Of a DNA stretch of 64,000 bases, positions 44,018 to 56,319 are shown in pieces (position 1 is the stretch's first letter; each line of letters begins with the position of its first letter). The notes below the pieces were generated by a model. It worked only from the letters and a program-made list of their open reading frames with translations. It did not search any database and was not told the origin of the DNA. The translations under genes were made by a program, and so were the position numbers. The stretch covers positions 29,856 to 93,855 of the forward strand of contig JANQBS010000159.1 of assembly GCA_033085395.1 (NCBI GenBank), read 5' to 3'. The DNA comes from Xanthoparmelia taractica. Lineage: Eukaryota; Ascomycota; Lecanoromycetes; Lecanorales; Parmeliaceae.

Positions 44018-47000
44018 TTACTTCTCCATTTGCTCCATGAACCATTTCTGCAGAAGCGACGCTGTCGGCAACGACCACATCAGCGTCGGCGGCATCTTCA
44101 CACCCAGGCTCTTCTGCAATTGATCCTCAGAGCAACCGCCATCATCGAGTCCACACCCAGATCTAATAATGCAGCCTTTGGGTCTACATCGTCTGGCGAT
44201 GTCAGCTGTAGCGTTTGAGCTACGCACGCCCTAATTGCCACATCGAGATATTCCAGCAGCGCTGGACCCGACTTCGGCACCCCTGCAGAATCCTGGCTCT
44301 GACCTTCAGCCCCGACGCCACCACCCTCAGCTCGTCGCCTCACGGCGATGTCGGCCAGGATCGGCGCTGGAAGCGGCTCATCTGCGTCCAGCGCGCGGCT
44401 GCGCAGCACTACCCCGTGGTCCATGTCATATTTGCCCAGGTGCTTCCATGCGTGGGCAGCCTCATCCTTCGTCACATCTGTGATCCCCTTGGACTCCAGT
44501 TCCGCGTTGATGTAGTCCGTGCTCGCTGCCATGCCCATTCGCCGCCAGCTCGTCCACTGGAACGCTATGCAATTGTCGCCTTGTTCGCGCCGGTGCGAGG
44601 CCAGCGTATCCAGGAAGGCGTTGCCGCTTGCGTAGGAACCCTGCCCTGGGAATCCGAATAGTTGTCCGCACGAGGAGAAGAGTACCATAAAGTCCAGCGT
44701 CCCAACTGGGAAGCATTCGTGTAAAGTCATGCTTCCTGTGACTTTTGGTGCTGGCACCCGGTCGAAGGATTCGCGAGTCGACTCCAGGATCAATTGATCT
44801 TCCAACACACCTGCCGCGTGGACGACCCCTAGCACAGGCGGCAACGCCAAGGAATCCAGTTCTGCATGCAGTTTCTCTGTCGACCCCTCGCGGGCTATGT
44901 CCACAGAAAGAATATATATCGTGGCCCCCATATCTTCCAGCTGCTCAATCGTCCTACACACCTCAGCAACATGGCCCTGCACCTCTTTTGAGACTCTTCG
45001 TGCCGGAAACGCGCGTCGTGATATTAGCACCAGTCTTCGCGCATTGTTCTCCACCAGAAATTTCGCCACTTCCAGCCCCAGCACCCCTAGGCCCCCGTAA
45101 TCAGATACGTCCCCTCAGGTCGTGGTAGCGTTGTCTGCTGCCGGTTCGAAGGCAGCTTCTTGTCACGTGGTAGCCGTCGTAGCACTGGTGCTCGCGCCAC
45201 CCCGTCGATGATTCGCACTATATCCCCTCCCTGCGCGTACTTGATTGCTTGGAGGATAATTTCCCATTCAGAGTCTTCGGTGTCGATTAGCGCGCCCCAA
45301 ATGTCGCTTTGTTCAGCTGCTATTATGCGCTCAAGGCCATGCAAGGGGGCATGGGCCAGGGCGGTCGCTGTCTCCCCTTTCATCACGTTGGAGGTCATGG
45401 TAAAGACTTTTACTGCGAAGGTGAATGAGGCCGCATGTTTCACAATGTCCAACGGTTTCAGGCAAGTACAGCAGTATAGCCGTTTGCTTCTCCCCACCCA
45501 ATGGAGACGCAGCGTCTCCGCGTAGGTCTTGGACAGATGTATATGACGTGAACGACGCCGCCCGCTTTTCCAGCGCGCTGCGGCTCTGCTCTATAGCATC
45601 TTGGTCCCGCGATATCACGATAACGTCTCCAAGCGCTAGCGGCTCTTCAGTCAATGGCATTGGTGGCCAGGAGATCTGGTGCACAAGACTCTCCACGCTA
45701 CCGCTTACACCGATTGTGCCTTCGATTTCTGCGAAGCGCATCTCCAAGATGCTGATCAATACATGACCGCTCGAGTCCAGTACGGATACGTCGACTGCGA
45801 GTTCTTCGTTGCTGCTTGCAGGGAGGACGTGGATGTAGCCAGTCTTGGGCAGGAGAGCGGAAGGGTAGAAGAGGACTTTGCTCACTTGAGCAGGCATACG
45901 TAGGCGGGGAGTGCTAAAGAATAGAGTTGAGCCGATTGAGGTGGCGGCGTGGGGAATGGGCGCCCAGGATGATTTATCCCATGGTAATCGGGCGTCTCCT
46001 GTCGTGTCTGGGGATACGTCGACGTGGGCTATCATTTCCCTTTCCGTTCCGAAATGTTCGGTGACGGCCCACTGAATGGTGTGAGGTTAGCGTTTTGGAA
46101 TAAATGGAAGACAAGCTTCAAGTGCAGGCGATGGGGCCCGATGAGGAGTCTGCTACTGCTGCGGTATGCTTTGCACACAAAAGAAATAATAGGAAAGGGG
46201 ATGCAGACAATGGATGCAAAGGAGGAAATACATACGGGGAACCCCATAGCCGACACCCCGACCCCAGCGAGATAGTCAATCCAAAAGGTGTCCTTCAGCC
46301 GCGCTCCAATCCGTCCCTTAATCGCAGCGATATCCACTGCTGCATTCACCTCATCATTTGCAGACAACCCCGCTTTATCATGATACCGCCCAGTCGTATG
46401 AGTCATCCATGACTGATCCTCTGCGGCCTCCTCGACTTCTTTCCCCATCTCCTGAACCAGACGCGACGTCAACCTCACCCGTCCCTGTTGCCGGGTCAGC
46501 TGTAATTTTCTCGGTGCGCTCAGTGCCACTGGCACCCGCAGCACTATATCGTGCAAGTCCCGCTTGCCCGTCCCGTGATAGAAGGTATTGATCAGCACTG
46601 CTGCAGGAACAATTTCTGTCCCGTGCAGGGGATGTTGACCGGGGAATGAGCGCATACTCTCGCTCAGTATCGTCGTGTATACTATTAGGCTTACGCTGGG
46701 GATGGAGATACGCTACCCTAGTAGAGTGTGCGTATCGTTATCATGTCCGCTGCTGTTATGTAGTGGTTCGCTCGAGACTTGCTTTACATGTCGCTGGCGG
46801 ATCCAGTGTGTTGAGGGAACGTTGTGGGCCTAGTCGCCGCACATGGTTACCTGACTGTTCCAAGATATGGGAACCCCAGTGCAGTGAAGGGAAGCAATGC
46901 TGAGGAGTATGCTGCGCTCTGCGGGTTTTCCGCGGTTCATGGTGGCGAGGACGGCAGGATCTTCGAAGCCAGCGTTGAGGAGAATCTCTTCAACTGAATG

Positions 47001-49668
47001 GGATACGATTGGGTGGCTGGATACTTCCAGGAAGATTTTGAATTTGTCTGATGCCGCTGCAGTGACTGCTTGCGTTGACCGGACGGGATTGATCATGTTG
47101 TTTGTCCAGTATTTGGTGTCGCGTAGATCTTGGCTGCGGGCGTCGGTGAGGGAGGTCGAGTATAACTGCGCCGAAGGGTGTTTTGGTTTTAAGGATCTAG
47201 CAAGGCTTTCTGATAACGGCTCCACGAGTTCGTTGAGACTGGGACTATGGAATGCTACGTCTGTCTTTAGCTTAATCACCTTGATGCCACGACCTTTCCA
47301 GCTCTCGGCGAACTCGCCAACGATGTCGGTCAAGCCGGATACGACACATGACGATGGGGATGAGTCGATAGCAGCGACAATATCCGTGCGTTCGCCGAGC
47401 TCTGATTGTATCTCGGCAAATGGCCGGCTGACTAGTACCATTGTTCCGCGACCCATCACTCTGCGGTACAGAGCGGCGCATCTGCAGACGATGAGGGCTC
47501 CCTCTCTGGCTGTCAACGCACCCGCTACGACGGAGGCGGCGATCTCGCCCACTGAGTGACCGATGATTGCCTGTGGAGTGACACCCTTCGACTTTAGTAT
47601 CGCTGCCAGCCCGATCTGCATCACGTAAGTCAGGATTTGGACTTTATCCGAGCTCTCCATGTCGCCATCTTTCAGAGCCTGCAGGGCTGAGAACCCCGCC
47701 TCTGTCTGCACTGTTGCCTCTATGACAGAAGTCGCTTCATGGAATACGGGGTTCAAGATCAAGTCCTGCCCCATCTCTTTCCATTGGGCTCCATGACCCG
47801 AGAACACCCATACGGAGCCTTGGTTGCCGTTACTGGAGACGACTCTTCTAGATACGGACTTGGAGTGGTCACTGCCTGAAGCAAGGGCTTTCAGTGCTTC
47901 GGCTGCCTCTTCGTGATGACTTGCAACAATTGCTGCACGATAGTCATGATGGCCCCGCCGCGTCGCTAGTGTTGTTGCGATTGAGGACAGGCTGTGTTGC
48001 GTACCCTCTCCAAGGATCCATGATGCGAGTACCTCCGCTTGGATAGCAATGCGTTTATCTTGTGGCGCTGAGAAGGTCAGGATCATCATTTCATCTTTCG
48101 GTTCTCCGTTTACTCGCCCAGTGGTTGGGAACTTTTCACGGTTGTCGCAATATTGTTCAACGACGGCGTGCGAGACGGTGCCGCCGTATCCATAGCTGCA
48201 AATACTTGCACGCCGAATAGTGTCAGTCTCCTTCCACTTCGTCGGCTCTCTGACCACTTGCAGCCCTGCTTCTTGCCAGTTCACACGCGTGTTCAGTTTA
48301 CTGAGATTGGCTTGTGGTGGAACAACACCCTTGTTTACGGCCATAATAGCTTTGATGAAACCCATGACTCCGGCTCCAGCTTCAAGATGACCAATGTTAG
48401 GCTTGATCGAGCCAATCAGGCATGGATGCTCTGCTTTTCTGCCCTTTCCGTAGACGTTGGACATGGCTGTCACCTCAACTGGGTCACCAACAGGGGTAGA
48501 AGTGGCATGGGCTTCGACATAGCCCATAGACAGTAGGTCAATACCTCCAGCGTCGAGCGCTTTCCTCGCAACGAGTTCTTGCGCTTTCCCATTAGGAGCC
48601 ATGATACCGTTTGTGCGACCATCCTGACCCACCGCACTGCCCTTGAGCACTGCAATGATGTTGTCTTGATTCTTCAACGCATCGTCCATACGCTTGAGAA
48701 TCACGATCCCTGCACCCTCACCTCGCCCATATCCTTTCGACTCATCATCAAAGGACCTGCATAACCCTTCTGGCGACACTGCGCCTGCTTTATCCAGCAC
48801 TTTGGTTAATCCAGGTCCATAGAGCGCATTCACTCCCCCCACAATCGCTAGATCCGTCTCGCCAGCAAGTAAGCTTTGTCGCCCATGATGAATCGCAACA
48901 AGAGACGACGCACACGCCGCATCCATCGCCGTGCTTGGCCCCATAAGACCCAGATGATACGAAATGCGGTTTGGAATCCCGCAATACGCCGTCCCGATGC
49001 CCATCCACGCTTCTATCCCCGACAAATCTTCTAAGAGCAGTTTCCCGTAGTCGTCCGAGTTCACGCCCATGTACACGGCCGTGTTGCTGCCTGCCAGGCT
49101 CTGCGGCGGGATACCGGCGCTCTCGAGGGCCTCCCAGCATACTTCGAGCGAGATGCGCTGCTGCGGGTCCATATTTTCTGCCTCTTTCGGCGAGATACCG
49201 AAGAACATGTTGTCGAAGTCTGCGATGTTGGGCACGAAGTATCCCCTGGAGGTGATTTTGTCCAGTTCCTTGCCGTTGCGTCTGTTGCGTGATCGATATG
49301 GCTCCCAGCGTAGCGCATCCAGGTCGCCACAGCCGTCTTTGCGTGCCATAAGGAAATCCCAGAGTTTGGCCGGCGACGTATTCTCCCCTGCTACACGGCA
49401 TGCCATGCCTACGACAGCGATTTCGGGGTAGAGGTGCGATGGGATCTTCTAAGATGGGTTAGCTGCTGCAATTTTACTCTCTTAGACAAAGGATCGGTGG
49501 GTTGGAACCCACATCCTCATTTCTACTGCCAGGCGATGTCCGCGCTGTCAGGCCGGGTATCGTAATGGGTGTTGCGGCGAGACAGTCCAGCGAGTGGGCT
49601 AGAGGGGGGGCGAAGTACGAGTTTCCGAATGGAGGCACAGAGGCTTCGTCCTCTGTTAGGGCACTCAT
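44018..49668 (-). pseudogene. 6-methylsalicylate-synthase-type polyketide synthase (KS-AT-TH-KR-ACP), broken
   Basis: Partially reducing iterative type I PKS. Exon 1 49668-49513; exon 2 49448-46236; exon 3 from 46071 after a 164-nt intron. Domain order: KS with active Cys in DAACASSL and the His motifs EAHATSTPVGDP and NIGHLEAG; AT with GHSVGEIAA; TH/dehydratase with HPLHGTEIVPA; KR; and ACP with DLGVDSMM. HHGRQSLLAGETDLAIVGGV is characteristic of the 6-MSAS group. Five lesions: TAG at 46830-46832, TAG at 46713-46715 (LLG-stop-RISIP, expected Gln), an extra base near 45448-45452, a missing G near 45091-45096 that breaks the KR cofactor motif (TYLITG/GLGVLG), and a missing base near 44124-44130 after MMAVALR. 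The natural stop is at 44018 (EQMEK). Catalytic residues in KS and AT remain. Loss looks recent. Confidence 0.88.
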
Positions 49669-52518
49669 TTTTCCGCTACCAGACAAATGGTAATTTAGAG
49701 CTGCTTGAGGAAAGAAGAAGGGAAAGGAAACAAGGTTACGAATTTTCGCAGCTTTCAAGGGATGAGGCCTGGCTGTATCATGTGCGGGATATCATAGAGA
49801 AACCACTTTGTACCACCACCATCTCTTCGGCCGTAAGAAACGATGAGCTACAACAGGACTAGTGCGTTACCGAGCAACCTGGCGTGCTTTAGACACTTTC
49901 TGTCCACAAAAGGACAAGTGCCTATCATTATTCATACGGAGGTTTCAGCCAGTCTACCCTGGCAGCTCAAACGACTATTTCAGAATCATTATTCCTTCCA
50001 GGAGAAGGAACTCGATGGATAGGCATAAAGAGACCCCACTTGGTCATTGCTCAAAAGCATTAGGGCGCGCGACGTTCGGAATCAGCACTCTGCTTTCGGA
50101 GTATATTCTCGACATTTTAGACTGAGGGACAGAGGCGGTTTGTAATTGTCCGCTTAATGGCGGTATTTTAATGGCGAACGTTGAGATTGTTCTGCAATAG
50201 TAGGATTTTTCCAGCATGGAGTGTCAACTCCCGTTCGCATGAGAGAGCTTAAAGGAGTTCTATTCTGCTGATGGCGTGGGTTGGATATGACGCGCTCGCT
50301 CGAGTTGTGAGCCGGGGACTATCTGTAACTTATCCCTTCCAGGCTCCTCCAAGTTATGCCAACTGCAGCCTCACCAATTCACTCTGTGCTCTCGAACGAC
50401 CTTCGATGGCGGGAGCGAACTTGTTGTCTGTCAGAAGATATGTGCTGTCCGTGAGCGCCTTTAATGATGAGGGTGCTGCACAGAGAATCATGTCGAGGAA
50501 ACGATGAAATCGGAGAGATTTATTATTCTTACTTAGCTCTTTCTTTTCGGGCGCCGTTTTTGCCATAGTGTCATCCATACGTCCCTATTTCTCCATGCCG
50601 TACAGATACCCCGAGTATGTTGCCCAGCAAAGACTTGCTCCTCCGCCTCCGGTAATTGGGTACATACTTTCAACGTAGCGAACCCACCCCCCTCTCCCAA
50701 ACCCTGCCCCCCTCTTCTTTAACATCCTAGCCTCTGAAAACGAACAGCAGAAGGCCATGCAGGCAGCCAAACCAACAAACAATGAGCTTCCCGTTTTTCG
50801 CTCGATTCGTCCAAATCGTCAGAGACGCTATGATTGCAACAACAAAACTTTTCCTTCCGGCAGTCCACACGACTTTTGTACGCTAGTTAGTTTTTTTTTA
50901 TCAAGAGTTGCACACTGACAGAGTTCGCAGGGCCTGCGATATCCTTTTTCCGAGCCCCCCCAGACCGATGAGGCTACTTGGCGCCAGACGCCGTTTCCTC
51001 CTATGGTTGCATGTGCGCGCGCACGAGGGAGAGAAGGAAAGGGAGAGGAGGGGGGGGGGTTAAGAAGAAGGGAGAGAGAGCTCCGAATGTCCTTTTGGTA
51101 AATGAATATGCGTGACCATGTGAGGTAGCTTACTGCATCCCCCATTCGGACTTTATCCTTTCCTTTGCTTTCCTTTCCGGCTCTTGGCCAAAGGGGTAAA
51201 ATTCATGCCCAAAGCTTTAAACAGGCGAGGTGGTAGACGTACGTCTGTCTACAATTGCCATTCTTTTTATTATTTTCGGCGTGTCTTTACTTCTTCGCTC
51301 TGTTGTCAGAATCGTGTTTGCCGACTGCGGCGCAGGCGAAGGGACCCGTCCTGGCAGGGGGGCCGTTTGCGGTGAGCGTTGTGGTTGCTGCGGGATTCTG
51401 TATGAAAAGTAGTTAACAGCACTTTTTTAATCGTTTGTACTTTGACGCGCTAAGATATAGGTATCAGAGCTCAGGCTGAGATTAACGCTATGATTCGGCG
51501 GAGGAGAGATCGATCCCCTCCCTCAATTGGTCGGATTGCGAAAAGCTGCCCTATATCAATATGATCATTAAAGAAAGTTTTATCGATGGATACCTATCAG
51601 TCCGCTACGGGTGTCCGCATGCTTCAGGAGAGGATATATCGGAGGACTCTTGGTTGCCCTTTGGCTCACAAAGGGTGAAAAACCTACACTCCCTACCTTG
51701 AGACGCTGATATATGTCTCAGATAGTAGTGAAGTCGACGGTATATTCTTGCTCAAGGGCTTTACTGTCATATGAATTATGTATCATGACGATATCACTCG
51801 GAACACTTTATTCCCGAGCGCTTTAGGTCTTCGGCATTTACGTATGCCGCGTTCGGGAAATGGGAATGAGCGAGAGCAACTATCGTTATGGCGCCTCTAG
51901 ACGTATCTGTTCAGTTGAGTCAATATCGAAAAGGGTTTCAACCCGTAAAAAACACCGCTACCAGATCAAGCACTAAAGCCTTAAAACGCCCAGAAATCCA
52001 CCTTGTAGAACGCAGCAATCTCTTAGAATAATCGGCGTCGCTAAACTCCTCTGAGCCTTCAACGTCAGCGTCAAGCGTGGCGAGGAAATGAATACTTCCG
52101 CGGAGACAGGCCTGAGTCAGGGGTTCCTGCATTGTAAAAGAGATTATGGTAGCTCTATTACGCTGAGATCGAAGTCTCGGGGGGACATTATTTTGAGGGA
52201 GTTTGGGGAAGCGCAGAGGACTCTTGCTAGATTCGAAGGGGGTGAAGCGCCTGCATTCCATGGTTTTGCCATTGGGGGCCACATGCTTAAGCGCTGGAGA
52301 ATACTGTGGATGATAAACAAATGGTTTCGATTGGAGTCTTCATCTAATTCGAGATCTAAGTCAGACATCACTCCCCATGCAAGATACATTCATCTAGCCG
52401 ACGAAATCCTCCCTTATGGGATATCCTCAATTAACCCATCTTGAGACGATTGCAAGTGCGACATTGTCGCGAGCTCTCATGGCTTTCGTGACTGCCATGG
52501 TCTTCATGATCGCCGTGG
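49669..52518. other. Gene-poor interval upstream of the polyketide synthase relic
   Basis: About 2.8 kb with no recognised gene. It includes a G-rich purine run (51020-51080, GGGAGAGGAGGGGGGGGGG), a CCTTTCC repeat at 51150-51180, and the second copy of a dispersed repeat at 52323-52420. Several short frames exist but have no family resemblance. Confidence 0.5.
52323..52420 (+). repeat. Dispersed direct repeat, copy B
   Basis: Partner of 43692-43790, same orientation. It ends about 100 bp before the stop codon of the NAD synthase gene. Confidence 0.6.
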
Positions 52519-55500
52519 TCAGGGTGACCTTTCCCCACCTCTTTCCGCTTCCATCTTTTCGACCGCGGCGTCGATCTTTTTCGCGGGCAAGCTATCATAA
52601 AGTGGAGGATAGACGAGAAATCTGTGATCGTGCCTTTGGTCGTCAGGCCCGTAGCTTTCTGCCTAATGTACATGTTAGCAACCATCTCGATCAAGGTTGG
52701 AAGGCCTCCTGTTCGAAATTGCTAAGAGACCAGCCGAGGAAGTACGAACGTGATAAGAAGGTGTCAGTGTGCTCATCTTATGGCGATTCACGGCGTAGTA
52801 ATGGAAGAAGCGCTGTCACGGGCACAGTCAGAATGCTGCTCTCCAAAGACTAATAAGTGGACTTACCTTGACTTTCGTCGCCACTTCGCGCGGCGTCATG
52901 CCCTTGTCGCGCGTCCATTCACGCACAAGTCTCTGAAACACTGAAAAGGGTCCCATCTTCTCAATTTTGCGACTATTTCAGACAATCTGGTATTAGCTAC
53001 CTGCAATGAGAAGCCACTAGAGTGAAAATCTCTGTGATGGTGGCGTCGCAGCTCTCCAATAGAAGGGAGAACATAACTGAACAGCAGCCAAATGTCCCCA
53101 TCAAGTGCATAAGAGGTAAAGGAATGTTTCGATTCACATACAGCGATCCCATTACTTGCAAATCCGAATAAAGTAATCCCATATCTGCTTCTTTTTGGAG
53201 TCAGTAAAAACCTTGCTTAGCGGCTAAGAGCGGAGTACTCACCGTCAGACTGTACATAACCGCCTTCTAGAGGCTCCAACTCTGCTGTCTACCAATCGCG
53301 CAGCGTCAGCTGTCAAAGGGATTGAATGTAGAGTCAAGATTTACCCACTGGTGTTGCGGCAAGGAAATCCTTGAGAATGGGAAGATCGAAATTCGTACAC
53401 GCCCACGCAATGAATTTTTTAAGATCAGTCTTGCTAATTCCTCCGATTGGGTTCACGTCAGCGGAAGAGCAGTCGTAGCGCGTATAATAGCCTCGAAGAG
53501 CCTCATCCACATTTGCTGAACCGAGGACGAGGCAATTACCTCCTCCTTTTCGTTCTCGCTATAGATGCGTTAGCGACCACTGCTGTCAAGGTTGCGAATC
53601 GACCTCCTAAAGGGTTAAGGAAGGCTGAGGACTTTGCATACAATTGTAGGAAGTAGCTGACTAAATTCATATGCCGTTACCATTCTTGTCCTCGCCTGGA
53701 TGTTTTGCAGTGCCAGATTCTCCGTCACCGATCCCCCATGAACCTTGAATTTCGGTTCAAAGCCTGTGGCCTTTGTGAAGATGTTTTTCTGCGCATTGAA
53801 GACATCGTCGATGTCAAGGTCGGTATGATACGAGCCAATTGCTTTTGACAGTTCTTTAGCCCTGCTTCTCGTTTCCTTCGATGACTGCGTGGCCATGCCT
53901 AAATATAGCGTGCTGAGTAGAATTTAGATCAGCCATCAGGTCTTACAGAGTTGCAGCGCATCCAAACCCTCTAGATGTCTAGAGACCTACGTACTGGAAC
54001 AAGTTCCTCGTCAGGGCTTCGGCGCTTTGTGGAAGCCAGTCCTTATTCTCATAGGCACCTGCAATTCGTTGGACGTCGCTGATGACTTGTAAGTTGCCAT
54101 TTCGGATTGCGTCCATCAGCAGGCGAGACATTGAGCTGACAATGACGGCCGTGGCGCATGAATCAATGCCTCCACTTTTATCGTTAGACAACACGTAGTC
54201 ATGTAAAGTGTTGTGGCATACCTGAGTGGGAGTAGAAAGCCAGCGAGAGAAGAGCGGCTTCATAGCATTAGTTAGGTTCTGATCAACATGAATGTTTGAT
54301 AGTAGCACGAATCTTACCGTAAATAGTCCCATAACCATAGCGCTGGAGCAAGCGCGATCTCTTCTTCTGGGGCATAAATCTTGATCGGGCATGAAGCACT
54401 GATTTTGGTGCTGAAGTCATCGCTTTGTAGTGATATACTGTATGCGGTGACATCGATCCGACGATACTGCTCCTTTGGCCTGACAGCCTGCAAACCACGG
54501 CTTGCGCTACAGCGATAAGCTCGAACTTCCTCTAAGTCCACGGTTGCCGTAACGACCTCAACGTCGTCCAGGGAGAATTGGGACCCCTGGGCTTTGACGG
54601 TCCCATTGCACACGATCATGCTAGAGCCATCATAATACAGCCGCTCACCACCGCCACCTGTAACCTATCAGCGATTCAAGTCGCTCTCATGGGAAGGACT
54701 CAAATTGACAGACCTTTCAAATTTGCGTAGATATAGATGCCACCGCTTTTTCGTGTAGCCTCTAGGATCAAAGATAGACGCTTGTCAAGCTTCCTCAGTT
54801 CGTGGTGAGAGGCAGAGCTATTCGTGAAGATCTCAACGCCCTGCAAACCCATCTGTGATTTCTCGGTGTTAGCTGTCTGTCTGTCTATTTCCGAAGTATG
54901 ATGAAAGAAAGCAATGGAACTTATGGCATACATGTACATGTGGTCCATCAGGCGTGAACCTAAGTGAATTCGAACTTCAGCTCCTTCCTGGCATTGTAAT
55001 CACCCAAGAGGAAAGTGCCGAAAAATACTCACAGTTCCTCACACGTCTCGGCACCAATGCAAGTCTATATAGACACAACAATCAGCTGTTTCTCTGGAAT
55101 ATGTTTTGGGAATATGCGACGAGACTCGAAAGGCATGTTTCGTTTCTGACGAAGGTACTCCCTTGAACTACTGGCGCTGGGACCCAAACAAAAAGGAAGC
55201 AAAGGTGGCCCATACATCTGCAGTGGATAGAATCATATCACCTATGGGCACTCGCACAGCCCCTTGACGGGGTTGCATTGATCGGGGCAAAATGAATTCT
55301 TCACAGAGGCCCTCGCGCCAAGGGGTGAAATATCGCATCTCCCTGAGGAAAGATTTGAAACTTAGCCAAAGTTCCAGCGATTTCAGACTTGGCGATCCAC
55401 GCTGAGGAAATTGCTAACCGATAATTACCGTCATTTGCCAGCCACAACTTAGGTCGAATGAGCAGAATCTTGCCATCAAGGGCAAGGATCCTGCAATTTA

Positions 55501-56002
55501 GTCTCAAATTTCTGTACTTCTTAGTTAACCCAGAAAAGCATATCATGAATTGGCCGTCCAACCTGTGCATCACCGGGGCTCCTATGTCAAGAAGGCAGCC
55601 ATAACACTCTTTGCTAGATTTGATTAGTAACACACAGAGAAGAAGATGAAGTGCAATCGTGCTCATCAAGGATACGGGCCAACATCTCCCATGAGAAGAG
55701 GTACGTTTCGTTCTCAAGGAAATGATCCAAGCAGTCCTAGATTCTCGAGCATAAGCTAACGTGTTCTGAAATGACGGCAGCTCCCCAAATCACGCACGTA
55801 GCCGGTGATCTCGAGCTCGCCACCAACACGCAACTTCGCTCCGGCTTTCTTGGCGAGTTTGATGGATTCGATGATGCGGTTCGTGTTGCCTTCCCAGTCT
55901 AGAGCCCATTGATTCAGGCTGCAAGCACTGTAAAGGGGTAAGTACACAATCGAACGAGGTCTGAAGACAGTGAACTTACGCCACCGTAGTGAGATGACCC
56001 AT
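52519..56002 (-). CDS. QNS1: Glutamine-dependent NAD+ synthase
   Basis: Catalyses the last step of NAD biosynthesis, amidating nicotinic acid adenine dinucleotide with glutamine-derived ammonia. 19 exons (plus-strand limits): 55980-56002, 55798-55927, 55663-55736, 55563-55613, 55419-55511, 55216-55342, 55033-55064, 54938-54959, 54714-54852, 54318-54657, 54222-54257, 53987-54174, 53642-53898, 53345-53558, 53243-53284, 53142-53187, 52867-52972, 52750-52812, 52519-52662. They give 708 aa with every phase closing. The N-terminal nitrilase-type glutaminase has LEITGY (catalytic Glu), RPKLWLANDGNYR (Lys) and the nucleophile Cys in TCIGAETCEEL. The synthase half has LPLSGGIDSCATA (P-loop), SSKETRSRAKELS, LVLGSANVDEALRGYYTRYDCSSADVNPIGGISK and FFHYYAVNRHKM. 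Intron 3 uses a GC donor. RVGGELE has Gly where Pro is usual. Essential and apparently intact. Confidence 0.9.
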
Positions 56003-56319
56003 CTTGAAGTGATTGTCCGTATGATGAGAGATGAGAAGTAGAATGATGATAAGGCTAAGTTTGTATGAGGAGAGAAGCTCGTAGGAAACACCAGTGTTAC
56101 TAATAGTTCTAAAGCTATGGCATGCTCTTAACAAGCGGTATCGACGGAGAGTCCTTTCCCAACATCCGGAGCGTCCTCCGCCTAAGTAAATGCCTTATCG
56201 CGTACAATCTTTAGGAAGATTCACTATAGTTACCCGGTTCTCGGTTAATCTTGGCACGGCTTGGTTCCTGCGAAAACAATGGGTTGCAGACATCCAGTCG
56301 GCGTAGTAGAATCTTCAAC
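56003..56319. promoter_or_regulatory. Shared divergent promoter region of NAD synthase and SDA1
   Basis: 317 bp between two start codons pointing away from each other. Both genes are growth-related housekeeping genes. No TATA box or known binding motif could be asserted. Confidence 0.5.

Noticed and set aside
50271..50578. Short overlapping frames on both strands upstream of the PKS relic
   Set aside because: 60-80 codons each, no motif, no splice extension; treated as chance.
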